Positions 1 through 8,747 of a stretch of 33,721 nt of DNA are shown piece after piece. The DNA is taken from the NCBI GenBank assembly GCA_016930185.1, contig JAFGHK010000029.1, positions 1-33,721 on the forward strand, in the 5' to 3' direction. The position numbers and the translations under genes are program-made. The first letter of the stretch is position 1, and every line of letters begins with the position of its first letter. A model generated the notes under the pieces. That model ran no database searches, was not told the origin of the DNA, and saw nothing but the letters and a program-made list of their open reading frames with translations. This DNA comes from Dehalococcoidales bacterium (GTDB lineage Bacteria; Chloroflexota; Dehalococcoidia; Dehalococcoidales; RBG-16-60-22).

Positions 1-1056
1 CTCGGTCAGCGTGTACTCCCCCTTAATCCTCCTCCCCCCTTGAGTGCCTAGCTGCGGAGCGGTCAGCATGATAAAGCTCCTCTCGAAGCCCGGCACGTAT
101 TTCTTCATAAAGTCGTAGGTAATCAACGCCCGCTTTCTGGCCTGGATATCTATCCTCGTCAGTTGCTCCACGTCCATGGCGTCGGTACGCCGGGACTGCG
201 GCTGCATGCAGTGGTACCAGACCGTGTTCGGCTGGCTTTTCAGGATGCCTTTAAAGAAATAGGGGTACCCGCCGAGCTTGCCCAGCTCCTGCATCAGTTC
301 CTTGTATTTTTCCGGCTGCGACGCTTTAAAGCGGTCGAATTTCTTAAGGTTGACGTTGGTCAGCCACCAGACAAAAGCCAGCCAGGCCGTCCGGCGCTTG
401 TTATCGCAATCGTTATCGAACTCCGCCCCCGCCGCCACGAACATGTCCCCGTCCCCCGTCGCGTCGATAATTACCTTTCCCAGGATTGCCTGCCGTCCGC
501 TCTTGCTCTCGAAGAAAACCCCCCTGACGGCGTTGTTTCTCATGATTACCTGCGTGCCCCAGGAGTGCAGCAGCAGCTCCGCCCCCGACCCCAGCACCAT
601 GTCGTTAAGCTCGTCCTTGAGTATCTCGGGGTCGACCACCGCCGAATACAGCACCCTCTGCACGCCGGTGTTGTGGTCCTTGCGCACGTAGAACCACCCC
701 AAATTGGCGTCGAGGTAATAGTCAACCGCCTTTTCCTCGGCGGAGCCGCGGTCTTTCTTTTTCGTGTAAGACGTCCCGCCCCGCTTGTCCAGTCGATTTA
801 AAAGCTCCGTGGTCAGCCCGTAGATATGCTGCCTGCCGCTGATATCGGAAAGATTGGGAATGATGTTAACTAGTCCCCCCGTCGCCATGCCCCCGAGGTG
901 CCCGTATCTTTCAATGAGTACCGTTTTCGCGCCGTTCCTGGCCGCGCTGATTGCCGAGGCGACGCCGCCCGGTCCCCCTCCCACAACTATTACATCCGCT
1001 TCACGCCATACCTTGATATCTCTAGCGGGTTCTCTGACAGTTTTCTTCTCTGACAT
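1..1056 (-). CDS. FAD-dependent oxidoreductase (FAD_oxidored-like), 3' end truncated by window edge
   Basis: Manual minus-strand translation from ATG at 1056: MSEKKTVREPARDIKVWREADVIVVGGGPGGVASAISAARNGAKTVLIERYGHLGGMATGGLVNIIPN... Rossmann GGGPGG motif. Close paralog of 1130..2560. Absent from the ORF track because it has no stop inside the window. SD-like GGAGGTGGG upstream. Confidence 0.9.
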   Translation of the reverse strand, partial: MSEKKTVREPARDIKVWREADVIVVGGGPGGVASAISAARNGAKTVLIERYGHLGGMATGGLVNIIPNLSDISGRQHIYGLTTELLNRLDKRGGTSYTKKKDRGSAEEKAVDYYLDANLGWFYVRKDHNTGVQRVLYSAVVDPEILKDELNDMVLGSGAELLLHSWGTQVIMRNNAVRGVFFESKSGRQAILGKVIIDATGDGDMFVAAGAEFDNDCDNKRRTAWLAFVWWLTNVNLKKFDRFKASQPEKYKELMQELGKLGGYPYFFKGILKSQPNTVWYHCMQPQSRRTDAMDVEQLTRIDIQARKRALITYDFMKKYVPGFERSFIMLTAPQLGTQGGRRIKGEYTLTE

Positions 1057-1129
1057 GTCCCACCTCCAAAACCAAGGGGGCAGTCTCTAGCTACCCCCCG
1101 TTTGGTTTTTGTATCTTGGTTATTCACGC

Positions 1130-2560
1130 CTAGTGTGGCGGAGTAAAAGAAGGCCCTACCAGTGCCGGGCCCTCGTATTTGTGATCGACTTTTTTATTAA
1201 CGTCCGGCAGGGGGACGCCTTGCTTGACCAGCTGTTTTTGCAGCGACTTGATATCCACGTTTTTGATGCCTACCCCGGCTTGCAGTGCCATAGCAGCGGC
1301 GGCGCCGGCGGCCTCCCCGAAGGCGATACAGTGCGGGATGAGGTTGAAATAGTCCTGGACATCCAAGTCCGATGAGAAAGCGCGGCAGGCCACCATGAAG
1401 TTATCCACGTTCTTGGGCAGCAGGCAGCGGTAGGGGATGTACATGTTGGGATGGTCCAGTGAGTCCTGCCCCCGGTCGAGGTCGGGGAAGATAGCGATAG
1501 TGTCCTTGAACGGCTGGTTGTCGGAGAGGTCTTTCTTGCCAAGCTGGTATTCGCCTACCATGCGGCGACTTGACCGCGTACCGAGTTGCGGGTCGGTCAG
1601 CACGAGGAAAGCCTTTTCAAAACCCGGCACGTTCTTACGGTAGAACTCAATGGTCTTGCCGGCGATTTTATGTCCTAGGAATTCAACGCGCGTAAGCTCT
1701 TCCACGTCTATCTGGCTCTTGTTGGGGTAGCGACTGTGGAACCACATTACCGATTCCTGGTCGGGCAGATTGCTGGGCATAAAACCGCCCTGCCCGCCGT
1801 ATTCGTTGGCTTTGCGCATCAACCCCATGAATTCCTTCATATTGTTCCTGCGGAAATCCATTGCCTTTTTGTAGTCTACCCCGGCAACCCAGAAGCAGAC
1901 AGCCAGATTGGCGATGCGGAAGTGGGCCGGGATAGCGGTTTCACATTCGATATTGGCATAAGGAAAGAGGTCGCCGTCCCCGGTGGAATCGATGACTACC
2001 TTACCGAGGATAGCCTGGCGACCTGACTTGCTTTCGATGATAACGCCCTTGCAGTGATTGCCTTCCATAATCGGCTCGGTGCCCCAGGCGTGTAGGTAGA
2101 CCTTGATGCCGGCTTCTTCGACCATTTCATTAAGGATAATTTTTGAAATTTCGGCGTCGATGAGGGCGGCATAGACCACCCGGTCGAGGCGTGTATAGAA
2201 AAAACTGCGTTCGAAGTAATACCTGACCAGCTCCTTGTCCAGGGAGCCCCAGTGCTCTTTCTTGGGCATATCTACTGCATTGCGGGTAATAAGTCGGTCA
2301 ATCCACTCCTGGGTAATGCCGGCAATCTGCTGTTTTCCTGTATAGTCGCAGAGCTGGGGGATAATCGTAACCAGGCCGCCGGTGCCCATACCGCCCAGGT
2401 GGCCGTAGCGCTCGATGAGGACGGTATCCGCTCCGTTGCGGGCGGCCGAGACCGCGGCGCCGATGCCCCCCGGACCCCCGCCAACGACCACCACGTCGGC
2501 ATGGCGGATGACTTTTGTGTCTCTGGCTTTTTCCCTGATATAATCAACGTTCTTGGTCAT
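1130..2560 (-). CDS. FAD-dependent oxidoreductase
   Basis: 476 aa ORF; VVVVGGGPGGIGAAVSAARNGADTVLIERYGHLGGMGTGG dinucleotide-binding motif; SD (GGAGG) upstream of ATG. Confidence 0.9.
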   Translation of the reverse strand: MTKNVDYIREKARDTKVIRHADVVVVGGGPGGIGAAVSAARNGADTVLIERYGHLGGMGTGGLVTIIPQLCDYTGKQQIAGITQEWIDRLITRNAVDMPKKEHWGSLDKELVRYYFERSFFYTRLDRVVYAALIDAEISKIILNEMVEEAGIKVYLHAWGTEPIMEGNHCKGVIIESKSGRQAILGKVVIDSTGDGDLFPYANIECETAIPAHFRIANLAVCFWVAGVDYKKAMDFRRNNMKEFMGLMRKANEYGGQGGFMPSNLPDQESVMWFHSRYPNKSQIDVEELTRVEFLGHKIAGKTIEFYRKNVPGFEKAFLVLTDPQLGTRSSRRMVGEYQLGKKDLSDNQPFKDTIAIFPDLDRGQDSLDHPNMYIPYRCLLPKNVDNFMVACRAFSSDLDVQDYFNLIPHCIAFGEAAGAAAAMALQAGVGIKNVDIKSLQKQLVKQGVPLPDVNKKVDHKYEGPALVGPSFTPPH

Positions 2561-2934
2561 AATTCTGCCTCCGATTGAACTTGCTTGATTTTTCTTAAAG
2601 AAATAGTGGCGCTTATAAAAAAGAATATAAGATTGGCTGGTTTGATGTCAAATTCGCCGGAGCGATTTTAATCACATCCTGCGATATCGCAGTTCGGTAA
2701 AATCTCCCGGGGAGAGCCTGGTAATCAACGTTCCCCCACTTGAGCTTCCGGTTGCTGAAACCCTTGGTTTCAAATTTGAAATATTTAACCAGACCTGCCG
2801 TTCAGGTGCAGTTCGGCTCTCTTGTTTTTTCCTCCGTGATGGACTATAATCCCACCCGAATGCCAGGCTGGGGGTGGTAATTCTAGTATCCCTAACAGGG
2901 TCATTTCGATAATAAAAATGTTGGAGGTGGAGAC

Positions 2935-4284
2935 ATGTTGAATAGAGCTGATGTTGTAATAATAGGAGGCAGTGCTGCTGGGGCTACAGCAGCAATAAGC
3001 TGCCGAAGGCGATATCCGGATAAAAAGGTGATTCTCGTGCGCAAGGAGGAACAGGTTCTTGTTCCTTGCGGTATACCGTATATCTTCGGAACGTTGGGTA
3101 GCCCCATGAAAAACCTGATTCCGGATAAATTGTTGCATGATAATGATATCAATGTTGTTGTTGATACTGCACAACAAATTAATAAAGAGAGAAAGGTAGT
3201 ACATACCGATGGTGGCCAGGATATTGAATACGATAAGCTTATCATAGCTACCGGCGCAAATCCTCTAGCTTTGCCGATTCCCGGTAGTGAGAAGGAAAAC
3301 GTCTTCGTAATTGAGAAAGATATTGCTTATCTTCAGAATATGCTTGATGAGGTCAATAAGGCCAAGGATATAGTTATCATCGGTGGTGGCTTTATCGGGG
3401 CGGAGTTTGCCGATGAGTGCAAGAAAAACCGGGATAATAACGTAACTATTGTGGAAAGATTACCGCATTGTCTCCAGTTAGCCTTCGATGATGAATTTTG
3501 CATCGAGGCGGAAAAAATGCTTAATGATAGGGGAGTTAAAATCATAACCAATCAAACGATAGTTGAAATACTGGGGGACAAAAAGGTTAGTGCCGTACGA
3601 TTGTCTGACGGACGGGAGCTAAGGGCTGATGTTGTTATCGGCAGTATAGGGGTGCGGCCTGATGTGGAGTTGGCGGAGAAGTCGGGTATATTTATCAACC
3701 CTGCCACTAACAGCGTTGAGGTGGATCGTTATCAGCGGGTTATCAACTCTCAGGATATCTTTGCCTGCGGAGATTGTGCCGTTAAGATTTCATATTTCAG
3801 CGGGAGGCCTTCGAAGACGTGGTTGGCTTCGGTAGCTACCGAGGAAGCCAGAGTTGCGGCAGCCAATCTCTTTGGAGTATGTTACGCGGGTTTTTGGACA
3901 CTGGGGGTTTTTTCAACCCAGATAGGTGAGTTGGCTATCTGCGCCGCCGGGCTTACTGAAAGGCAGGCAAATCAGGAAGGATATAATACTGTCATTGGAT
4001 CGGCTAAAGCCACCAGCAAGCATCCTGGAAGTCTGCCGGGCTCATCTCCGACATCGGTAAAACTGGTCTTTTCTAAGTGTAACGGTATCATCCTTGGGGG
4101 AGAGGTCTCCGGGGATACCTGTGCCGGCGAACTGATAAATGTTATTAGTGCCTGCATACAGAACCGTATGACGGCTTGCGCTATCTCAACATTCCAGATG
4201 GGAACTCATCCCATGCTTTGCGCCTCTCCCATAGCCTACGAAATTGTGAACGCAGCGGAAGAGGCCTTTATTAAACTCAAATAG
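2935..4284 (+). CDS. FAD/NAD(P)-dependent pyridine nucleotide-disulfide oxidoreductase, CoA-disulfide reductase/NADH oxidase-like
   Basis: 449 aa; N-terminal VVIIGGSAAGATAAISCRRRYPDKKVILVRKE, VPCGIPYIFG (redox Cys region), second Rossmann IVIIGGGFIGAEFADE, ACGDCAVK motif; GGAGGTGG SD. Confidence 0.88.
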   Translation: MLNRADVVIIGGSAAGATAAISCRRRYPDKKVILVRKEEQVLVPCGIPYIFGTLGSPMKNLIPDKLLHDNDINVVVDTAQQINKERKVVHTDGGQDIEYDKLIIATGANPLALPIPGSEKENVFVIEKDIAYLQNMLDEVNKAKDIVIIGGGFIGAEFADECKKNRDNNVTIVERLPHCLQLAFDDEFCIEAEKMLNDRGVKIITNQTIVEILGDKKVSAVRLSDGRELRADVVIGSIGVRPDVELAEKSGIFINPATNSVEVDRYQRVINSQDIFACGDCAVKISYFSGRPSKTWLASVATEEARVAAANLFGVCYAGFWTLGVFSTQIGELAICAAGLTERQANQEGYNTVIGSAKATSKHPGSLPGSSPTSVKLVFSKCNGIILGGEVSGDTCAGELINVISACIQNRMTACAISTFQMGTHPMLCASPIAYEIVNAAEEAFIKLK

Positions 4285-4355
4285 AGCGAACTGTGGCATT
4301 CCTGTTAGTGATAGTAATACTACAAAATGTAGTTATTTTAAGTGGAAAATAAAGC

Positions 4356-4431
4356 TGGTGAGCCGCGGAGGACTCGAACCTCCAACCGGATGATTAAGAG
4401 TCATCTGCTCTGCCAGTTGAGCTAGCGGCCC
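4356..4431 (-). tRNA. trnK: tRNA-Lys (anticodon CTT), CCA encoded
   Basis: Minus strand GGGCCGCTAGCTCAACTGGCAGAGCAGATGACTCTTAATCATCCGGTTGGAGGTTCGAGTCCTCCGCGGCTCACCA. Acceptor GGGCCGC/GCGGCTC pairs; anticodon stem GATGA-CTCTTAA-TCATC; TPsiC loop GGTTCGAGTCC. Confidence 0.95.
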
Positions 4432-4513
4432 GATTTGAATAACCGCCCATAATTCTATCATCTAAAAACGTGTTGAAGCAAGCGTAATCATGATTAAATA
4501 CGGCTTAACCAAA

Positions 4514-4557
4514 GAAAAGAGCCCCACATGCCTCTTACAACATGGGAAGCTCTTTTC
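4514..4557. terminator. Putative bidirectional hairpin terminator
   Basis: AAAAGAGCcccacATG...CATgggaAGCTCTTTT inverted repeat between tRNA-Lys and the 72-aa ORF. Confidence 0.5.
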
Positions 4558-4592
4558 ACCCGCCTGTTTACTCTTATTTTTAAGATAGTGTT

Positions 4593-4811
4593 TTAGTTTT
4601 GTATGTTTTCCGAGAGTTTTACCTGCTGAATCGGTGCCAGCAGGTTCTCATCGCCGGCCAGGATATCTTGCGGCTCAATGATATTAACATCCTGGTGTTC
4701 GAGTCGGAATCTTTTCATGATATCATCGTGTTCCTGGAAATCTCGGGTATCCTTCTTTTCGGTTAGATTATGCTTATCGGTTTTTCTTTTTCTAATCCAT
4801 AAAATAATCAT
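4593..4811 (-). CDS. Small hypothetical protein (72 aa)
   Basis: ORF preceded on the minus strand by a strong SD (GAGGAGGG) about 5 nt before ATG; no recognised domain. Confidence 0.6.
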   Translation of the reverse strand: MIILWIRKRKTDKHNLTEKKDTRDFQEHDDIMKRFRLEHQDVNIIEPQDILAGDENLLAPIQQVKLSENIQN

Positions 4812-4870
4812 ATTTCCCTCCTCATGTTAAAGATTCCGTATATTCAGACTCCTTCTCTACTTTGGTTATA

Positions 4871-5377
4871 TTAACTCGCTGTGAGATAGAAACTTGGTAT
4901 CGCTATACTGCTACCCGGGGTAATGTAGTAACTGCGGTAACATCCGTTTTCAATCGTGACCTTGTATTTAGCGCTGCCCGGCAGCGTGAAGTTTACCAGT
5001 CCGTTCTGCATCGTCAGGTACATTTCCGGACAAGCCGTTACGCTCAATTTCTCCCAGTTGCCCGTACCGGTCTGTACGTAAATTCCCACGTTAAGGTTCA
5101 TGTACCGATAGCCGTGAACCAGTTCGTCGACGTTAGTTATATAAAGAGTGAAAGGCGTATCTACCGTTGTGCCGGAAACATCGATGTAAAATAGGTCGCC
5201 TGCTTCAACTCCCCCGATGGCATTGCCGAAAACCTCTATATTCGGCGTCAGCGCCGGGTCGGCCGGCTCGATTGTCATAGGGCTTTCGCCAGCACCGACT
5301 CCATCATAGGCATAGGCTGCGCCGCAGGGAATCAGCAGCAGAACCAGGATTGTGATGATAAAAAGTGATTTTTTCAT
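4871..5377 (-). CDS. Exported hypothetical protein
   Basis: 168 aa; MKKSLFIITILVLLLIPCGAAYAYDG is a typical Sec signal peptide (AxA-like site); no recognised domain. Confidence 0.75.
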   Translation of the reverse strand: MKKSLFIITILVLLLIPCGAAYAYDGVGAGESPMTIEPADPALTPNIEVFGNAIGGVEAGDLFYIDVSGTTVDTPFTLYITNVDELVHGYRYMNLNVGIYVQTGTGNWEKLSVTACPEMYLTMQNGLVNFTLPGSAKYKVTIENGCYRSYYITPGSSIAIPSFYLTAS

Positions 5378-5524
5378 TTCCGGCGACCTTATTGCTTGAT
5401 AAGGTTCTTTTTCCAGATTCCAGCTTATCTCTAAATTGGGTAATAAATGATAAATTGCGTACGTAAAGCCATAAACAAAAAATAAATATTCATCGTGGAG
5501 TAGCCCTTTCGACTTAAAAAAGAA

Positions 5525-5553
5525 AGGGCTTAGCTTTTTATCGGCTAAGCCCT
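5525..5553 (-). terminator. Rho-independent terminator downstream of the response regulator
   Basis: Minus strand AGGGCTTAGC-CGATAAAAA-GCTAAGCCCT (10 bp perfect stem) followed by TTCTTTTTT. Confidence 0.85.
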
Positions 5554-5578
5554 CGTTATTAATTGATTTAGAGGAGAT

Positions 5579-5989
5579 TTAGTTATTACTTACCCGTATG
5601 TTGCCCACGGCATCGTAAGCGGAGCGTTTTAGGGTATCCTCGATCCTCTTTTTCAAGGTATCGATATTGAAAGGTTCGGTAAGGTAGCTTTCCGACCCGA
5701 GGTTAAGCCCTCTTACCGTGCCGTTACTCGTATCCCACTTGCTTAACATCATGATGGGAGTCTGCGTCCACTGCCGGAGCTGCAGGCAGGTGCCGATGCC
5801 GTCGAGCGACGGCATGACGATATCCAGAATTATGAATTCCGGGGTTTCGGCTTCGACCACTTCCTTAAGATGGTGGTCGCAGTGCTCCGTATTGATAATT
5901 TCATAATTACCATCATTAAGCTCCTGCTGGAGCAGCGTCACCAGCGACTGGTCGCGGCTGATGGTAAGGATTTTCGTTTTTGCACTCAT
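5579..5989 (-). CDS. Stand-alone response regulator receiver protein (atypical)
   Basis: 136 aa; phospho-acceptor region FIILDIVMPSLDG; no output domain; conserved Lys region reads YLTEPF instead of TKPF. Confidence 0.85.
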   Translation of the reverse strand: MSAKTKILTISRDQSLVTLLQQELNDGNYEIINTEHCDHHLKEVVEAETPEFIILDIVMPSLDGIGTCLQLRQWTQTPIMMLSKWDTSNGTVRGLNLGSESYLTEPFNIDTLKKRIEDTLKRSAYDAVGNIRVSNN

Positions 5990-6154
5990 GTTAGTCTCCT
6001 TTAAGTCAGAATGTTCGGTTTTCTGCTATAAGACTAACATCGTCGCGGTAAACGGGGCATAAACGGCAATAATCATAAGATAAATATCTTGTTAATGATA
6101 GGGGGATTAAGCCAAGCATTTAAAACAATCGTAAAAATCGTAATAATATAGGTA

Positions 6155-6640
6155 TTATACCTCCTCGTCGCCAGAGGTCCTGGTGTAATCGGTGCCGTTG
6201 CCGGCCGTCCAGAAGAAAATGGGGTAATCAATCCTCTTGAGCGTGAGGGGCAGGTGTTTCATGCCGCGGGGGACATAAATCAGGCAGCTTTTAGTGATGG
6301 TGAATTTCTCATTTTCCAGCCACAGGTCCATCTCTCCGCCCAGCTCCTGCGGCTTTCCAGGTACGGTGCCGATGAACCCCAGTGTCTCGTCAAAGTCGTG
6401 CGTGTGAGCAATCTCGATATCGAGCGGTTCCGCTCCATGCTTTTTCCACAGCCAGACGCAGTTAGTATAGAAAGCCCCGGCGGCTATTCTGTTATCCAGC
6501 GCGAACATCCACGTGGCGTCGAAGTAATTGCCTTTGGCCCGCGCTTCTACAAGGCGCTTGGGCTGCGGGAAGGGCTTATCGCCCGGCTTCGGCTGCGGAG
6601 GTTCGTAAACGATGTATTTGCTATATTTGGATTCGGCCAT
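6155..6640 (-). CDS. Cupin-like domain protein
   Basis: 161 aa; IAHTHDFDETLGFIG...LIYVPRGMKHLPL, cupin-like metal-binding spacing; paralogous to 6669..7115. Confidence 0.65.
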   Translation of the reverse strand: MAESKYSKYIVYEPPQPKPGDKPFPQPKRLVEARAKGNYFDATWMFALDNRIAAGAFYTNCVWLWKKHGAEPLDIEIAHTHDFDETLGFIGTVPGKPQELGGEMDLWLENEKFTITKSCLIYVPRGMKHLPLTLKRIDYPIFFWTAGNGTDYTRTSGDEEV

Positions 6641-6668
6641 TTTCTTCTCTCCTTAACTATGATAAAAG

Positions 6669-7115
6669 CTAGACCTTTTTCTTTGGCTTCTTCGACGGTT
6701 TCTTTTCCGGCGGCGGCCCGGTCGGTTTCCAGATTCTGGTGAGAGATACCTCCATAAATATAAAGGACTTGGTAACCTTTTTAATGACGATAGGGCAGTG
6801 CTCCACTCCGCTCGGGATAGAGACGACCGCCGTGGTATTGATGAGGTGCTTTTCGCCGCTTATGGTGAACTCGATTTCCGCCCCCAGGTCGGTGATATCC
6901 AGCGGATTGCCCCCGATGAAGCACAGCATCTCTGGGAAGTCGTGGGAATGTACATGGTCGAAGGACATTGGCTTGGAGATGCAGTGATACCCCAGGGAGC
7001 AGTCGGCATCCAGTTCGCCATCGTGCGCCACGATTGATTTTCCGCCGTAATGCGGTATCTCTTTTATCAGGTCTCCGGTATGGAAGCATTTCCCGTATTT
7101 GCTTTTCGTTGCCAT
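6669..7115 (-). CDS. Cupin-like domain protein (paralog)
   Basis: 148 aa; HVHSHDFPEMLCFIGGNP...VVSIPSGVEHCPIVI, same architecture as 6155..6640. Confidence 0.65.
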   Translation of the reverse strand: MATKSKYGKCFHTGDLIKEIPHYGGKSIVAHDGELDADCSLGYHCISKPMSFDHVHSHDFPEMLCFIGGNPLDITDLGAEIEFTISGEKHLINTTAVVSIPSGVEHCPIVIKKVTKSFIFMEVSLTRIWKPTGPPPEKKPSKKPKKKV

Positions 7116-7151
7116 CGTCTAAACACTCCTTAGCATCTGCAATCGGTCTGG

Positions 7152-7898
7152 CTATTTCTTTTTAGATTTAGGCTTTGACGCCAGCATGTCTTCAGCTTTT
7201 TTAGCCGCGGCTTTTGCATTCTTTAACAGCCTGTCGTTCTTGGCTTTTTCCGAGGTAGGTTTGCCTGTCACCGGGTGATTATAATGGAACGGGAAAATAT
7301 AGCCTGATACGAACCGGGGGTCGTTGGCTATCGCCTTGACGTCTGGCTCCGGTCCTTTGAAGTTGGCTATCATCTTACCGAGTTCTTCTACCCTCGTCCA
7401 CGAGTCCGGAGAAATCTTAATGCTCAAGGGTATAATCCAGTCCACCTTCCACATTTTCCAGACGCCGTTTTGCTTGATATATTCGATTTCATAAAGACCG
7501 CCGACGATAGATGGCATGGTCTTGCCTGTTTCCTGGTTGGGCACGGCCACGCCGCCGAAGGAATACCAGCGACCCTTGGCATGCTTCCCATCGGGGTCTA
7601 CATCTACTACACCAGCTATTGGCATTACCTGGTGTAGGAAACCGGGTGGGGGTTCGGGGCGGTCGGTGCCCACGCCGAAATAGCGGTTGACGCCTTCCTT
7701 ACCGCGCCAGGTGCCTTCCAGCCAGTGCAGGGTAACGTCCGGGTCGTCGGCGAAGCAGTCGGCTATCTCGTCGCGCATCATGTGCATTACGTAATAGCTG
7801 TACACCCGGTGCAGCCTTTTTACTTCGTTAACGTCCTCCAGAAGACCGACCTTCTTTTCCAGGGCTTTGATTCTGGCTTCCATTTCTTTAGCTGTCAT
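7152..7898 (-). CDS. NTF2-like/SnoaL-like domain protein
   Basis: 248 aa; EVKRLHRVYSYYVMHMMRDEIADCFADDPDVTLHW...GKEGVNRYF..., typical SnoaL-like fold signature; Lys-rich C-terminus. Confidence 0.7.
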   Translation of the reverse strand: MTAKEMEARIKALEKKVGLLEDVNEVKRLHRVYSYYVMHMMRDEIADCFADDPDVTLHWLEGTWRGKEGVNRYFGVGTDRPEPPPGFLHQVMPIAGVVDVDPDGKHAKGRWYSFGGVAVPNQETGKTMPSIVGGLYEIEYIKQNGVWKMWKVDWIIPLSIKISPDSWTRVEELGKMIANFKGPEPDVKAIANDPRFVSGYIFPFHYNHPVTGKPTSEKAKNDRLLKNAKAAAKKAEDMLASKPKSKKK

Positions 7899-7970
7899 GA
7901 GATACTCCTTTTACAGAAAATTGAAAAATGTTTAACTGATTTTACTCTAAAATAATGACAACAAACAAAT

Positions 7971-7997
7971 AAAAAAGGGAGCTTTAAAGCTCCCTTT
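7971..7997 (-). terminator. Rho-independent terminator of the two-component module
   Basis: Perfect palindrome AAAGGGAGCTTTAAAGCTCCCTTT (7974-7997) followed on the minus strand by a T run; 29 nt beyond the stop of 8026..8733. Confidence 0.85.
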
Positions 7998-8025
7998 AAT
8001 AGTTGATGGAAATATTTAGGGATAA

Positions 8026-8733
8026 TTAGGTGACTGAAGCCGGTGAAGTCGCTATGTGATAGCCCACGCCGGGGATAGTCTGGATGTACTTGGGGTTCTT
8101 GGGGTCGGGCTCCAGCTTCCGCCGCAGCCGCCCGACGAATACGCGCAGGTACTCCTTTTCCGATGAGTATTCATTTCCCCAGACGCTTTGCAGCAGCATG
8201 TTATGGGTCAGAACTTTATCCGAGTTGACCGCCAGGTGCTGCAGCAGGGCAAATTCCGTAGGCGTAAGCGTTATCTCCTTGCCGTCTACCGTCACGCGCC
8301 GCTTGGCGTAGTTGATTTCCAGCCCGTCGCAGGCAAACGTAGCCTGGGCAGGGGCTACGGATGGGTCGCCGCGGTGGCGGAAGGCGGTCTTAATCCTCGC
8401 CAGAAGCTCGGCAATACCGAAAGGCTTCGTTAGATAATCGTCCGCGCCCAGCTCGAGGCATTTTACCTTATCGTTCTCGTCGCCGCGGGCGCTAAGGATA
8501 ATTATAGGTACGTCCGACCACTCCCTTATGCGGCGGCAGACTTCAACACCGTCAACTTTAGGCATCATCAGGTCCAGGATAATCAGGTCGACGAAATCTC
8601 TCTGGACCGCTTCCAGTGACTCTTCTCCGTCGGTGGCGGTGTAGATTTCATAACCCCGCGCCTTGAGATTGGTGCTAAGTAGCCTCAATATCGCCGGGTC
8701 GTCATCCACGATGAGTATATGTTTCTTGTCCAT
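8026..8733 (-). CDS. OmpR/PhoB-family response regulator (REC + winged helix)
   Basis: Likely start is ATG at 8733 (MDKKHILIVDDD, SD GGGGGA) rather than 8844. LIILDLMMPKVDG receiver, ...LTKPFG, C-terminal wHTH ITLTPTEFALLQHLAVNSDKVLTHNMLLQSVWG...RVFVGRLRRKLEPDP. Confidence 0.93.
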   Translation of the reverse strand: MDKKHILIVDDDPAILRLLSTNLKARGYEIYTATDGEESLEAVQRDFVDLIILDLMMPKVDGVEVCRRIREWSDVPIIILSARGDENDKVKCLELGADDYLTKPFGIAELLARIKTAFRHRGDPSVAPAQATFACDGLEINYAKRRVTVDGKEITLTPTEFALLQHLAVNSDKVLTHNMLLQSVWGNEYSSEKEYLRVFVGRLRRKLEPDPKNPKYIQTIPGVGYHIATSPASVT

Positions 8734-8747
8734 GGCTATGTCCCCCT

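Noticed and set aside
163-801. 212-aa plus-strand ORF (also 278..691)
   Set aside because: Antisense to the high-confidence FAD oxidoreductase 1..1056; no domain logic, composition consistent with a shadow ORF.
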